DNA of 64,000 bases, from contig WPIO01000031.1 of NCBI GenBank assembly GCA_009760855.2, positions 205,001-269,000 on the forward strand, written 5' to 3'. Below the pieces are notes generated by a model that ran no database searches, had not been told where the DNA came from, and saw only the letters and a list, made by a program, of their open reading frames with translations. Of this stretch, positions 33,972 to 47,500 are shown in pieces. Position numbers and translations under genes: made by a program. How positions within the stretch are numbered: position 1 is the first letter of the stretch; every line of letters begins with the position of its first letter. The stretch is from Cristatella mucedo (Eukaryota > Bryozoa > Phylactolaemata > Cristatellidae).

Positions 33972-34145
33972 AAATCCTAGCTGATTAAACAGCCTCTTTT
34001 GCATAGCGACAGAAGAGCCTTTACGGCTATCACCACCGCTTGCAGTGGCGATAAAGGATCGCCCCAACGCAGGAATCGAACCCACGACCTCGGGACCGCG
34101 GCCGTGAAAGCAACCGCCTTACCCAGTGTGCCATCACGGCAAAGG
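33972..34145 (-). mobile_element. SINE family B (tRNA-derived), fuller copy
   Basis: On the minus strand the head has gatggcacactgggtaaggc (A-box-like) and a perfect B box ggttcgattcc (34072-34082 on plus). The body shared with the copy at 3465-3605 follows, ending in an ATTT/TAAA-rich tail at 33960-33975. Confidence 0.85.
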
Positions 34146-34439
34146 ACACGCAGCTGGACAGCGGCTTCGACTTCCCCCATCCTTCATCTACGTCTAACTC
34201 GCTCAACTAATTATTAATAATAATTATCGGCATATATTGCTGACATTCGCACTTGCATAGTAACAACCTTACTCAAATCGAATGACCTACGAAATGACCT
34301 ATCGAATCAACCTATCATATTTATTGGGAAACCTATAGTGACTCAGAAATCGGAATACCTAACCCTCAAAATGGACTCGGGCAGTGTATCTCATGTTGCG
34401 TATGCCAAAAATCTGGGCTCCTGTCCTACAGCTTCCTGG

Positions 34440-34540
34440 TACTAAATGACCACATCAGCTACAGCACGGCTCAAGTCTGCCTACTTCCTACTGCTGACAA
34501 TTGCAAAAGACCAGGCATGCTTAGATGAGGACGCCCGACG
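34440..34540 (+). mobile_element. LINE family 1 remnant
   Basis: Encodes LNDHISYSTAQ followed by a shifted CLDED-like end, resembling the [20 protein letters not shown] segment of other copies. Confidence 0.45.
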
Positions 34541-34829
34541 AGTCTTAACCTAGTGGCAATGTTCTCGAATTTCACGACTTTGATGTCACTGGCTTGAGTT
34601 CGGCAGCAATCTCACGCATTTGCTCATTACCTACTTCGGGCGCTAGTAATTGCCGCCTACCTCTTCTGCACGCTATAATTTAAGAACCTTCTAAATCAGC
34701 TAACCTAGAAGTTACTTTAATACGTTATTCGAGCTCGTTAACATTAGTCAGCAGGAAGTTTGGGGAAAGTAGCCTCAAATGATACAACTAACTAGTTATG
34801 GGCAAACAAAGTGTGATTCCGAAATTGGT

Positions 34830-35725
34830 AAGGCTGATGCTCACAATCAGCTCTGTCATGCATATCTCTTGTTAAATCTGCACAAAATCTAGGTGTCGTG
34901 TTCCAAAGTGACCATGCATTGAACGACCACACCAGATCCACACTAAAGTCTGCCTACTTTCAGCTGCATAACACTGCTAAAATTCGGGCTTGCTTAGATA
35001 GGGATACCACATCTAAGTTGGTCCATGCATTTGTGGCATCCCGTCTTGACTTCTTTAGCTCACTGCTTGCTGGTCTACCGGCCTGTGCAATTAGGCGCTT
35101 ACAGCTGGTGCAAAACCCTGCAGCTAGGATTGTCGGTCGTGAGCGTCGCAGTTGCCACATCTCACCACTACGTGCCAACCTTCACTGGCTACCATTCAAG
35201 AAACGGATCAACTTCAAGGATTCGTCGCTCACTTTTAGGTCCCTTCATTTTTCGGCTCCAGCCTACCTATCAGATCTACTCTCACACCAGGCTAAGAATC
35301 TTGCTACCTGCTTTTCGGAATTTAACTGTTTACCTATACCTCGTACAAACCTCAAAATATTTTGGAGACCGTGCCTTTAGTTCGTAGGCTCCCAAAGCCT
35401 GGAACTCACTTCCGTCACGACATCCCCCTGACTTGATCACATTAAAAAAGAAATTAAAAATTCACACTTTCACGCATTTAGTGGGTCCCTGTGATTCGTC
35501 CTTTATGTGCTTATGCGTGCTGACACTGTGCGTGCTCCCACTAACCACACTTGCATGCTGACCCTGTGCATGTCACCCCTAACCAGGTTGTGTTGTTTAT
35601 CAAGCATGATACCACTCTCCATTTCATCGTGTTTTCTTTGCAGCAAATACAAAGCGCCTCGAAAGAGATTGAGTTACCTGAGGGCGCTGTATCAAGTTAA
35701 TCACTATTATTATCAATTACGGACG
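34830..35725 (+). mobile_element. LINE family 1, ORF2 C-terminus and 3' end
   Basis: A 160-codon open stretch (34898-35380) has VFQSDHALNDHTRSTLKSAY (starting one residue upstream), LVHAFVASRLDFFSSLLAGL and LHWLPFKKRINFKDSSLTFR. The frame is then lost shortly before the WNSLP box. It ends with the standard tail near 35715. Confidence 0.9.
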
Positions 35726-35729
35726 TGGA

Positions 35730-36760
35730 CCTTGTACTAATAACGTATCCCATTTGGCTGCCTACGAGCAGCAAGTCACGTCTATTAGTCAGGTCTATCA
35801 TCGCAGTCACGTCTATCGACCGGGATTTTCATGTAGGACGGGCAAGATCAGCAATTGGTGAAGAATCATAGCGAAAGTTTAGTATCCATTAGACACGAAC
35901 TCGGCGGTTGCTCAGCGAGTAGAATTTCGCCGTCGGCGAGTCAGTGGGCGTAGAAATAAATAGGAGATCTCAGCCCCGCTACAAGACATACACAAGGCCC
36001 CACCTGGCGCCGTGGTGGTGACCCAGTATCTCCGACTGGCGTTCGCTAAGTTAAAGGTCAGACAATCGCTGGCCTACAGAGCTACTGCAGGCTCCTGTTA
36101 TCTGCCTCCTATGGATAAGCTTCCTCTCCAAATATTTCTTGTTCCCGGGCACCGTATTGTTGTCCTCTTCTCTAGTTGTCTCTCGCAGTTTGCTCTTTAA
36201 TTCCTGTTCTCTTGAGCAAGACACTGAGCTGCTTTTTTGCGAAACCTGGTAGTTTCTTAGTGTTACGAGTAAATGGACTGCGGGTCTTTAAATAGCAGGA
36301 TTACAAAACACTTGACTCTTGCGAACGAGGTGGTAATTTTTGTCGCAGCACGAAATATCCTCGCTTGGTCGGTGCTTCACATCAGAAGCTCTATCCGAGC
36401 GAGCGGGCGACTCACTGAGATTACTTGTAATCAAATCAAACACCGCTATCTTTCAGCGATTTAGCGCAGCAAATGCAGCCGATGATGTACGACCTGTGAC
36501 TTGTGCTAACTACGATCACCTTTGAACTGTCGACACTGTAGAACAGCAATGTGTGTGATAAAAGAGTATGAACAAAGGTCAAAACCTGAAGTACAGTATA
36601 CGAGGTAAGCAAATCGAAACCCCAGTCCGCCTAGATGCGTCTACACGTTCGAAACACGGGAGCTGGCTCAGCAGACAGAATATTAAGGTACTCACTAGTA
36701 GCAGCAGCTGAGACTCGCTAAGCTTATCGTACAGAGCAAACGGCAGGCTGTCGATTACCA
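35730..36760. other. No gene recognised
   Basis: Only short frames; no repeat family identified. Confidence 0.45.
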
Positions 36761-36761
36761 A

Positions 36762-36861
36762 GCCTGCGGCGTAGGCGTTCTCACCTGGTCAACTCCTCAA
36801 GCCCGAGCCAGCCTTCGGGGTAGGGGTTCGCACCTGATCAACTCCTCAAGCCCGAGCCAGC
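36762..36861. repeat. Tandem duplication of about 50 bp
   Basis: caactcctcaagcccgagcc occurs twice, each preceded by a similar gcctgcggcgtaggcgttct-type left half. Confidence 0.85.
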
Positions 36862-37611
36862 GAATTGCCTATTTCATTCGTGCACAGGACGACACTATTT
36901 CATGGTGACATTGTTGGGCTACATGCCCGGGTTGTTGCTGACGCATTTTTTACGACCTGTAGTTATACAAGTTCTACCGACCGATCCCTAAGAGCTCCGA
37001 GTCACACAGCTGCATCGGTTATCTGAATCGCTCATAACCTTCTCCCTCACGGCCTACTATTTGCAATGCCGAAGGCCCATATACGCGTTAAGCTTCGGCT
37101 GCTGTTGCTTTGGCAGCGGTTCTTAATCAGCAACAAGCAAGGATGCAGACACGGTTAAGCAAGATAGAACGACACACGAAGGCCTAATCACCCGAAACAA
37201 GCTAGCATAAAAACCATTACACGGCCTTACAGTGTGACCGTCACGAACCACTTTTGACGAAGACGAAGCTCAGCTGCTGACCGTAGGCTAGGCGACCGAA
37301 TGGCAGACCCGCAGAACCAACAGGCAGCAATATGACCAACATCCGAAAGCAGGTGAGCCAGACTTTCCACAACAAAATTCAAACCAAGTACTCAGAAGTA
37401 AACTATTCCACGGGGTTGGGGCCGAATGAAAACGCTTGGTCCGAAACGTCAGTATTTTGTACTATTGGACCAACAGAAATGTATCGCCATTAAGCCACAC
37501 GAATGATATGCACAATAGCCGAAAAGAACGGCTTCAGTTTGCTTAGCCATAGTCTTATATAGACCAAAAGTACCTGACGATAAGCAAGCCCACAATGTTA
37601 TAGGTAACTAG

Positions 37612-37690
37612 TAAATAATAATAATAATAATACTAAGTCTTTTATAAAAAGCCCTAATAGAACTTCACTATTCAGGTGTTTTACACCTCG
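37612..37690 (-). mobile_element. SINE A/LINE 1 antisense tail
   Basis: (AAT)n at 37614-37634, then aaaaagccctaatagaactt and cactattcaggtgttttaca, a diverged form of the SINE A 3' end. Confidence 0.55.
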
Positions 37691-37900
37691 CTGAGAGAAG
37701 CAAAGGTGAATCTAGTGGGCTGCATCAAGCAAGACGTTGCCGAGCTGAGACGAGGACTATATGTTGTTCGTCGGTACAAAGAGAGTGGCTCTTGCCTTGT
37801 GCTACAGCATCACATGAATACGTCGCCCTACCTAGAATTGACCTACGAATCTAGGGAGGATTGTACCACCAGCAAGGCTTTAACTTTCGAAGTCGCATTT
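37676..37900 (+). CDS. Possible exon of an unidentified plus-strand gene
   Basis: After an acceptor-like ctattcag there is a 75-codon open stretch with balanced composition: IKQDVAELRRGLYVVRRYKE, then SGSCLVLQHHMNTSPYLELT, ending EVAFP before the donor-like GTGAGC at 37901. I recognise no domain. It lies downstream of and convergent with DIS3. Its left boundary overlaps a SINE-like tail, which argues for caution: the acceptor could be part of that repeat. Confidence 0.3.
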
Positions 37901-38150
37901 CCAGTGAGCAACCATAGTCACTTGGCAAATTACCGAGCTGCTACATGCGGACTTTGGCGGCCACTGGTTCCACTACTCCGCTATCGTTGCTTTCTTCAAA
38001 TGCATTGAACAAGAAGAACTCCGTAAAAAAAGATGAAAGTATTCCTAGCTTCAACTGAGCAGAAAGTATAGACTCAAGGCTTGCTTCGTAAATAATAGCT
38101 ACACAATTCAAAACAAACACGAAAACGCAGTAATAACTCTACTACTGACG

Positions 38151-38156
38151 TTTAAT
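38151..38156 (-). terminator. DIS3: Possible DIS3 poly(A) signal (ATTAAA)
   Basis: The minus strand reads ATTAAA about 275 bases past the DIS3 stop. No canonical AATAAA was seen nearer on this strand. Confidence 0.3.
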
Positions 38157-38429
38157 AATACTGAGATATAAAATCAACGAGCCATCCAGATGTGCCAGTT
38201 CCTTGGTGGCGATCAACAACCACGTGAGTTTGTAACCAAGCACCACGGAACTCGCGAGTTGGGACCAGACACTTATTCCACAGAAAAGAAGCATAATCAA
38301 GTCGCACATTAGGGTGTGTGACAAGTACGACAGGGTGCTAAAACGAGCTTTGCTTGAAAACGAAAGCTGGATGCTCTCTTTTGGCCAGCCGATATTTGAA
38401 AATGCAGCCCGGTTTTTTTGGAGTTGACG

Positions 38430-38507
38430 TTATTTTTGCTGCTTCTTCATGGGTCGCTGACGATCCATCTCAGCTGGACCAATGGGATCTACACTCAGCC
38501 CAGGTAT
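38430..38507 (-). CDS. DIS3: DIS3 terminal exon
   Basis: [10 protein letters not shown] continues to RPMKKQQK and TAA at 38430-38432. Acceptor ggctttgcag. Human DIS3 ends with a similar IPGISIP... stretch and a basic tail. Confidence 0.9.
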   Translation of the reverse strand: MPGLSVDPIGPAEMDRQRPMKKQQK

Positions 38508-41500
38508 CTGCAAAGCCGAACTTCCACATAGAAAACATCGAATGAACGATAGGCAAGCAAGTAGACGATGGCAAATGTGCTTATAAGGAAGGCTTCCTGT
38601 ACAAAGCGAAGTCTGTTCATGCAACTGCCGGTCAAAGAGCAGCATGTACATCAGGCTACGGCGAATTGAATGCGATTTTTCATTACGCTAGGGTGCCTTA
38701 CATATGTTGTATTACTAGTTAGATCAGATCTCTCCATAGCGACTTGACGACTCCTAATAACTTGAAATCGCAACAGCCCAACACTGTGGTCAATTTAGGC
38801 TTTGAGTAAGCCTATCGGTTCCCTTCATAGTACAACTCACCCGCGAAGACGTCGGGCGGGTGGTGTAACGATGTTCTGGTGTTCTGATGTTTGCGTCGAG
38901 TTAGATAGAACCAGGACATTATGCAGGTTACAGGACACAACGACAAAAAAATCGCACACGTGATTAACGAGAAGTGACATGCATAAGGAAGGTAGTGAGG
39001 TTGCATCCTACCATCACCTAATTTTCATAAATCTGCCCAGGCTGCATAAATGAAAAGGCAATACAGAAATTTGTTTGCCTACATTGTATGGTATTAGCTA
39101 TGGTCTCGTCAGGAAAATATACTGAATATCAAAAGCCAACAACTGTACTCTCAGCAAGTTGAGGATTGAAGGCAGCCTGCAACAAAAAGGCATGGTTAAA
39201 CGAGAAGCATCTGTCAGGGGGCACATAGTGCACCTGGGCACGTAGTGCACCTATTCAAGATGAAGCCAGATGGGGGCCGCCAGATGGGGGCCGCCAGATG
39301 GGGGCCGCCAGATGCCAAGCAGGAATCACCAACTTTTACGTGGAAAAACGTAGACTCCAGGGCGTCTCTAAGATAGACAAGACAAAGACAAGAGCAGCAG
39401 GCGACCAATGCTACTAGGGCTGAACTGCAAGGGCAGCATCCTCGGCAAATCAGTGACCAAGCAAAGAATATCTAGCAATGCTGCCAGCAGCAGCAGGAGC
39501 CAGCTGCTGCTGGGGTTGGCCAATGACTGGGTAAGTGATATGCATGCAAATCCCCCTCCCCGAAAGCTGCCATTTTGGCCCCTGATCGCATTCGCAGTAA
39601 ACACTGGGTGCCCTGTCCCATCAATCTTGGCTTACTGGCTTAACCCTGTCGAGTAATACCAAAAGATATTGGGTGGATATTAAGCCACAGGTGGTGTGCA
39701 AAGGACCTACAAACAACTGCACATGCACGCGATTGTTCTCTCCAAAGGAAATGTCAAATCAAGGCAGATAAACGCAATTGACAGATTATCCAGTTGCCTT
39801 GGTAAGCGACAGTCACAGAACGGTTAAGCTCCTGAACGCCAGCTGGCGCTATGGCAGCTAGGATAAACTGCAGCTGAGATAATAGGTTAAGGTAACCACA
39901 GAGACGTGCTCTAGAACTCACCCAGAGCCTCTTTCCTCTAATGTATTGCACTGACACCTGCGTTCCAGGCAGTTGCTGAGTAACAATATATCGAGGGAGA
40001 GGGAGGTTACCAAAAAACTATTGATTAAAATATATTGACAGAGGGAACTCGTGACATCCTTGACATAACCTGACTCGGATGAGACGACTGCAGCCAGATA
40101 CCGAAATGCATTTAGCGAGCTGCACTGTACTGCTAGCATAGCTCACTGAAGCTGCAAGCCAGCCAATTTACAGGTTTTGGAGTGTAAAACTAGCAGAGCT
40201 ATTCCTGGTTATTCAAAGGCTGATGAATGGGTGGCAAACACTCAAGCCGCATAAACACCATCAAGCAGCCTGAACACGGGCACTTGGGATAGAAGGGTGA
40301 GTTCCGAAGTAGCACAATCCTTATTTAGCTCTTGGCAGCATATGCGGTGGTCGTAACATCGGCCAGTGCAGGCTACCTACCAGCCGAGGACGGGCACCAT
40401 GTCAGTTCAGCTCGATTCATAATGCTGCAGCTGATCATCAGCTGCTAGCCAACATGGCGATGGCTAGCAGCCGACCAGCACCGCTCTTCTCACGCTCGAT
40501 TCCTCACGGCTACGATCCTTTTCACTCGAGGCAAGGCAAAAAACGTGATGCACCTCGCTGTCACTACCCAGCCCCTACACCTGGGAGGAGGGAGCGGTGG
40601 CAGTGACTTCTGATGGCTGCCACTTCCTCCTAATACCTGAGCAGGTGCTCATCCAAAGCTGCTGCCTCGGGCAGCAAGAGCTAGCAGGTCGCAAAGCACC
40701 TGCTCTCAAAAAGAGGAGCAGCGACCCCTGGGGGGGGGGGGGGCTGCCTGGCGGTCGTACCTGCGGTCGCACGAGCCGCATTGACAGCTTTTGGTGCTGC
40801 AAGTTGGACGAGTCTATGCTCAGCTGAACGGTGACCGGATCGAAGATGTGAAACACCAGTGCGCCACAGCTCTGGGTGCATTCCTAAGAAGAAACGGTAA
40901 AAGCAGTCAACACCATGCTTGCAGCAGTTACGTACACAGGGATGTGTAATGCAGGTGCCGGGCAAAAGATTCCGGCACAGCAGGCAGTGGACAGGGTGAA
41001 CGAACAGCAGGTAGCGGACAGGGTGAACGAACAGCAGGTAGCGGACAGGGTGAACGAACGAGCTCCTGGCACGCCGATCGGGCTCCATCTAATGCTGAAA
41101 AATGCTGACAGGCAAATGCACGCACTGCAAACGGTCATAGTCTAGGGCTCTTTAGGTTCAACTTTGGATTATCTTGAACAGTACTTCCGGTAACTTGCCA
41201 TAGATCGAGCACAGGACGATCGAGCACGGGAGCACTCCTGTCCACCTCAATTCAGCATTCTGCTGCTCAGCTCGTGGCTACACAGGAATTTGAAGTCACA
41301 GGGCATCAAACGGAGGCCGCCGAGGTGGTGCCGCATGCAAATGGGGCTGCGCTCGCGAGGGCCCATCAGCATAGGGCTTAAGCTCCACAACGGCAAGTAG
41401 AGAAGACTCGTGCCCTACCATGAATAAAGACCTCATCAAGGCCAGACCTGCTAACAGCCATTCCACAGAGATGTCAACGCAGAAGGAGACCCAGCTGCTC

Positions 41501-44500
41501 CCCGGCCTACTGCAGTGAGCGCGGGTCTCGAATGTCAATTCTTGTGTAAACTATGCAGGATTCGACCTAGGAATTGCTTCGTCACTGGACTTGGCGAAAG
41601 ATTATATGCCAAGGTAGAACGATGACCAGCTCTTTATTGGGCCCACAAATAGCCTCCAAACGCTGGAATTCCGACACGATGAGCAGAGAATCGTGTGCGT
41701 TGGGCCTGAGATTCAACCCAGGCTCAATGCTAGAGCACGAATCAAGATTGCCCTTGGCTCAATCTTTCAAAAAAATACACAGATAGCCCAGCACGCTCGT
41801 CTCAGCAAGATTTCCACAAGGCACCGAACAAAAGTCCCTAAAGAGCAACGACCATCACACTGACCGACAGGCGAGAAAATGCGATGAAACGAACGTCGGC
41901 AACATCCTCTTGCTTACTGCTACGCAAATTCACAAAGTGGCCTCGGCAAAAACCTCTTCCTCAGCAAGCGATGCAGCACTGATTAGCCGCCGTCGAGCTT
42001 AACTTTACCGAGGCAACAGCTGGCAACGGCCCCGGCTGCCACGACCCTGCTCTTGTCAGTAGGGACGGTCCAGACATAGAGTAAGCTGGAGCACAGGCAT
42101 CGAGCCACTCGTTCGTTGCATGCTCGACCACCTATGCCACACTCCTTCGATCAGCGGAACGGCGGTCAGGAGGGAATGCACCGGCGATTGCAAGCATTGA
42201 GAAAACGGAAATTTATGCCGCTGCTCTCCAAAGTTCAAGGCTGCTGCTCCTGCTTAACAGAAAGCCTAGACGTGGTTAGAGAAGCAGACATAATGTTCTG
42301 CAAAAATTACCATTTGCGTAGCAGATGAAGCTAAACTCGTGCCCGAAAAGTGCTTAATGCCATCAGCAGCCAGTGACCAAGCGAGTGCATGCATGGCCTG
42401 CAGGCATGTACACTATTTAATTAGATGTGCGTGTGTCGCTGAATATGCACTACCACGTCAGACTCGTTGACTTTGATTTATGCCAAAAACCATTATAACT
42501 AGTAAGCGCGGTAATAATAGGTCGAATAAAAAAATTATGCCATAAGGCTGAGCAGTCGACAAAAGTAGTATAATGGACTTTGTTAACAGCAGTGCACTTC
42601 ACTACTTCGTCAAGCGTCCCCGCCCCCTTCTGGAGGTTCGCTGTAGTTAGCAACTCAGCAGCCCAACTAATAGTATTGGCACGCTGTCTGGACAGGTCAA
42701 ATAGATAAGCGCATCAAGAGGAATAGAATAGGCAGCAGCCGCTGCTAGTGAGCACAGTTTGCTGACGTACTTTCTCGTTGTAGACGAACTTGGGTGGGCT
42801 AACGGTTCCATTGCTTTTGTTGTTAAGGTACACAGTGCCTTCGAGGCCATACTTGGGAACAAGCACTTGTAGTGCATTCTTTCGCACAAACAGCACGTAT
42901 CCCTCCTCGTCAAGGGTGCAGCTTTTGAAGAATAGCCGTGTGTGGAGACCAACCGATGCACGACCGGCGTACTGGGCCATCTTGTGGCGATGGTTGAGAT
43001 TAAGACAGATTTGCTGTAACGTCAACAAGGCAATTACTATTGTAGGTGTGTTACCAATAGTTATTTTTTATAGCACGTGCAGCATGCCAAACATTATGGA
43101 ACCAAAAAGAAACAAGTACTGCAATGCTTGACAGGCTGGCCAGCAAAATAAAACCATTGGTAAGAATGCCAATTGTTTCAAGTGACTAGACAGCTGACAC
43201 AGAAGAAATAAGGGGTCTTTCCTGATTGGTTATACGACAGTCATGATATCCAAAAACGAAACGGGTCTGTCAAGAAGATACACGAAGTGCCGAAATGTGA
43301 GCGATTTCAGTACTGAGCTTAAATGCTGCAGTAGTGAACGGTCCTCCACATAGTTACAGCTGCCTACGAAGCCAATCATTTTTTCTGGTCACTTAGAATT
43401 AAGGACTGCTTCGGACAAAACTCGTAACTGCCAAAAGAAACCGAAATCAGTGAGCTCTTGGTTTAAAGGATTTTTCAATAAAATAACAAGTTATAAGAAC
43501 AATAATATATGTGATATAGCATCCTGAGAGAACTCAATCTCTTTCTAGGCACTTTACATTTGCTGCAAAGGAAGCACGATCGAATGGTTAGTGGCAGCAT
43601 GCACGATAAACAACAAGAATACCATGGTTATAGGTGACACGCACAGTATCAGCACACATAAGCACATAAAGGTAGAATCACAGGGACCCACCAGATGCTG
43701 GGATAAATAAGTGCATTTTAGCTTCTTTTTAAATGTGGTCAAGTCAGGAAAATTCGTGACACAAGTCGGAATGAGTTCTAGGCTTTGGGAGCAAACAAAC
43801 ATGGTCTCCAAATGGCATGGTCTCCAAAGGATTTGAGGTTTGTATGAGTAAACATTTATTAAAAATTAAACAATTATTCCATTCAGTTTACATACGGGAA
43901 GGAAGATTCCAGAAGCTATTTGCTATCGTAATCTCGAAAGTTTGATTAGCCTTCGAGCAAAAAACGTCTGAAGCTCGTCGGGCGCTCGATGGTGCTTGCT
44001 GATTGTCTCTGATTATTGCAACACAAGACACAAATATTAATTTTGGTAATGTAACAACTTTCTGTGGGTACTTGCTATCCCGGAATTCCTATGTCACTGT
44101 TATACAAGCCATTTGTAAAAACTAACAACTCAACAAAGCAGATGGCACAGAACAAAACATGTGGTCACCAAGAGACAAAGGAAACATTTACATGTCTATG
44201 CATCTGAGTGCATATGCATGAACTCTAATGGCCTTGCACATAGATAAAAACACATCGCAACCCGGTGGCCTGGTGACAACACTTTTAAAGGCCCTTCAGA
44301 TGCTGTCAATTCCAAGTGCTACACTGCCACTGGCATTCGCCGAATAATGTTTCTCTTGCAGCAAGTTGTAAAGCTCATGGTTAGAGATTAAGTTATGCTG
44401 CTACACAAACGACCTAGTATAGTATGCAATTATGGTAGCATAAGTTGATAAGAGAAAACCTCACAAGTGGGATTCGAACCCAGGACCTCACGACCCAGAG

Positions 44501-47500
44501 TCAGTGACGATAACGACTAAGCCACGAGGAAGGCTGTTCAGAGGTACGTGTGCAGCCATGCATGCGCAGCATGGCTGCTTGCTACAACCTTGTTGCTCAG
44601 TCCACGAGGCTCAAAGGCAAATGTTAAGAGAAAATCTGCCATCATCAAGACGAATTTTAAAAGCTCGCTTCATTACTCGGTAATCCTACTAGTGGCCAAT
44701 ATGATTATTAAACTTTAGTCTTCATTGTTTCTCATCACGAGTCGGCAATAATAGCTAACCTGTGTCTTATGTTTGTCCAGCAAATCGGCACTTGAGGAGT
44801 CGGCTCCGATAGATACAGCAAGCAGGCGATGAGCAACAATGTCCGAGTACCTACAAGAAATGAATAGCAAAGTGGAGTGCACCATACAATGAACACCTCA
44901 TAAACGCATTTGCAATCCTTTTTACAGTGTTGCTTCGTGTTCCCATGTGGCCTACCGTCTTATTAGTGAGGAAACTTGGCAGTCTCTCTAGAACTCCATT
45001 TACTATCACAAACTGTGTCAAGCTGTGTATGACACAAAATTAAACTGAATCATTTAAATTACTGCACAGCCACATATTTATGATGCATGGCAAATCATCC
45101 ACGACAGACTAATGCAATGTCCTTAAGCAGTTTCTGCACAGTAATTACAATAAAAATAATAACAACACACTTGATAAAGCGCCCTCAGATAACTCTCTTT
45201 CTAGGCACTTTACATTTGCAGCAAAGGAAACACGATCGAATGGTTAATGGTAGCATGTTCAATAAACAACAAGAATAACATGGTTAGGGGTGACATGCAC
45301 AGGGTCAGCATGCAAGTGTGGTTAGTGGCAGCATGCAACAGTATCAGCATGCATAAGCACATAAAGATCGAATCACAGGGACCCACAAAATGCTTTGATA
45401 AATAAGTGCGCTTTTAATTTCTTTTTAAATGTGGTCAAGTCAAGGGATGTTGTGATGCAAGTCGGGAGAGAGTTCCAGGCTTCGGGAGCATACGAACTAA
45501 AGGCAAGGTCTCCAAAGGATTTGAGGTTTGTACGAGGTATAGGTAACAGTTAGATTCCGAAAATTGGGTGGTACGATTCTTAGCCTGGTGGAGCAGTAGA
45601 TCTGATATGGAATCAAAGAACGAAGTGACCTAAAAGTGAGCGGCACAACTTGGAAGCCATCCGTTGCTCGACTGGTAGCCAGTGCAGGTCGGCGACACAA
45701 GACAAGCCTAGCTGCAAAGTTTTGCACCAGCTGTAAGCGCCTGAGTGCACAAGCCGGTAGGCCAGCAAGCAATCAGTTACAGAAGTCAAGAAGGGATGTC
45801 ACAAATGCAAGGACCAAATTAGGTGTGGTATCCCTGTCGAAACAAGCCCGAATTTTAGCAATGTTATGTAGCTGAAAGTAGGCAGACTCGATTGTGGAAC
45901 TAAGATACGTCTCTGCAGATAGCACACAAAGTATAAGAAAAGGCTCAAATAGCTAAGCCATCTGTATTGCTATGTGTAGCAACATATGCCAACGACATGT
46001 TGAAGTACTGATTGAGTGGCTACAGATATTTGATTATTAAGAATTTAACCAATGGGTGATACCGTAACCAAATTACTAAAGTTACATCTACAAACTGCTA
46101 CATGGCAGAGGCCACCAAGACGGCAGGATGCTGAACAACGCAAACACCATATGCCGGGCTAAATTACATAACGTCAGCTGCTGAGAAGAGATCGTCAGAA
46201 ATATTAGCATAACCTGGTAAACCAAGGCCAAATAGACAGTGAGCTGATTGGAGCACATCCTTGGCTTGACTAAAAAGCCTGTATTGGGGAGAGGCAGCGT
46301 GGGCAAGCTAAAGAAGCAAGCAAGCTGAAATGCTCTTGATAAGTGACCAGGCACTACACCCTGCTCAAATTTATTGGTGGCTTGTAGATCGTTGCTGCTC
46401 AGTAAGATCAAAGCTGGGCAGTGCAGAAATTACCTGGTTGGATTAAATAGACAGACTCGTCACAAACTTAGGGTCGGCGATTATTTGGTGGCCGAATAGC
46501 ACAAACCACCGGACCAGAACACAAATACATACCTACGGAAAGACGACCCTCCTACAACCAATACCAACATGCTATTGGCATCGATTGGTGGGATGGGATT
46601 GTTTCTTATATGCCGATCTAGGTCATCCTATAGATGCTCCATAGGATTCAAATCCGGCGACAGACCTGGCCAATCCATGCTGTCAGCAAAAATTAATTTA
46701 AGTAACTTCACAGTATTCTCAGGGTCATTGTCTTGCTGATAAATACAGCTATCTCCCAACAGTTGTCAGCCCCGTGCAACGCCAATGTCTTGCAGCATGT
46801 TAACACAAACATTCCAATCATAATGTCAAGCGTGGGATGCAGAGCTCCAATACCCCACCGGAAAAAGAGTTGCAATCCACGAACCTGCCACCACTGTACT
46901 ACACCGTTTACTGGAGCCAGTCATCTCCGTATTCCTCACCTTTCCTTGGGTTTACTCAAACCCAACGTTCGTTGCAACCAGAAAAACAACATTTGTCATT
47001 TTGCCCATCTGAGCACGACTATCTCATCGTAACCAAGCCCTTGCGTCACCACGTGGTGCGATTCATAATTTCTATGGCTACAGACGTCACCCGTAAGCCA
47101 GAAGCTGCTTTCAGCCCGAACAAGATCAGAATAAGGCCCATCGAGGGTTGGGTAAATGCATATGGCCCCGAATGCAGGTCCACAAGATGCAGAGCAAATA
47201 CAGGGTAGTAAGCAAGACGAGATCTTCACAACTGTTCACACTGGCACATTGCACGTGGGCAAATTGCATGCATCGAGCTCATCCTTGCTGCTCCTATGAA
47301 AGCTTCTTAAAGGTATGTGAAGTGGCTGCCACCAGGTTGAATGGGTGGCTCCCCTTCGCAAGTGGGGAGAGGGACAAGCTTAACAAGTAATTAAACCTGC
47401 ACTAAATCACAGCAAAAGCAGCCAACCCAAGCAAGAATGAACATCAATGGGAGACCCGGAGTTAGAGGCTAAATATGCACGGCCATTCCATAGTGGAAAT

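Noticed and set aside
40575-40760. Read-through of DIS3 exon 17 as the native C-terminus
   Set aside because: The donor is good and the separate exon at 38430-38507 supplies the conserved IPG...basic-tail ending in the right phase.
44455-44540. A working tRNA gene on the minus strand
   Set aside because: The B box is perfect but the acceptor stem does not pair and the sequence continues into a repeat-like tail; better explained as a SINE or pseudogene.
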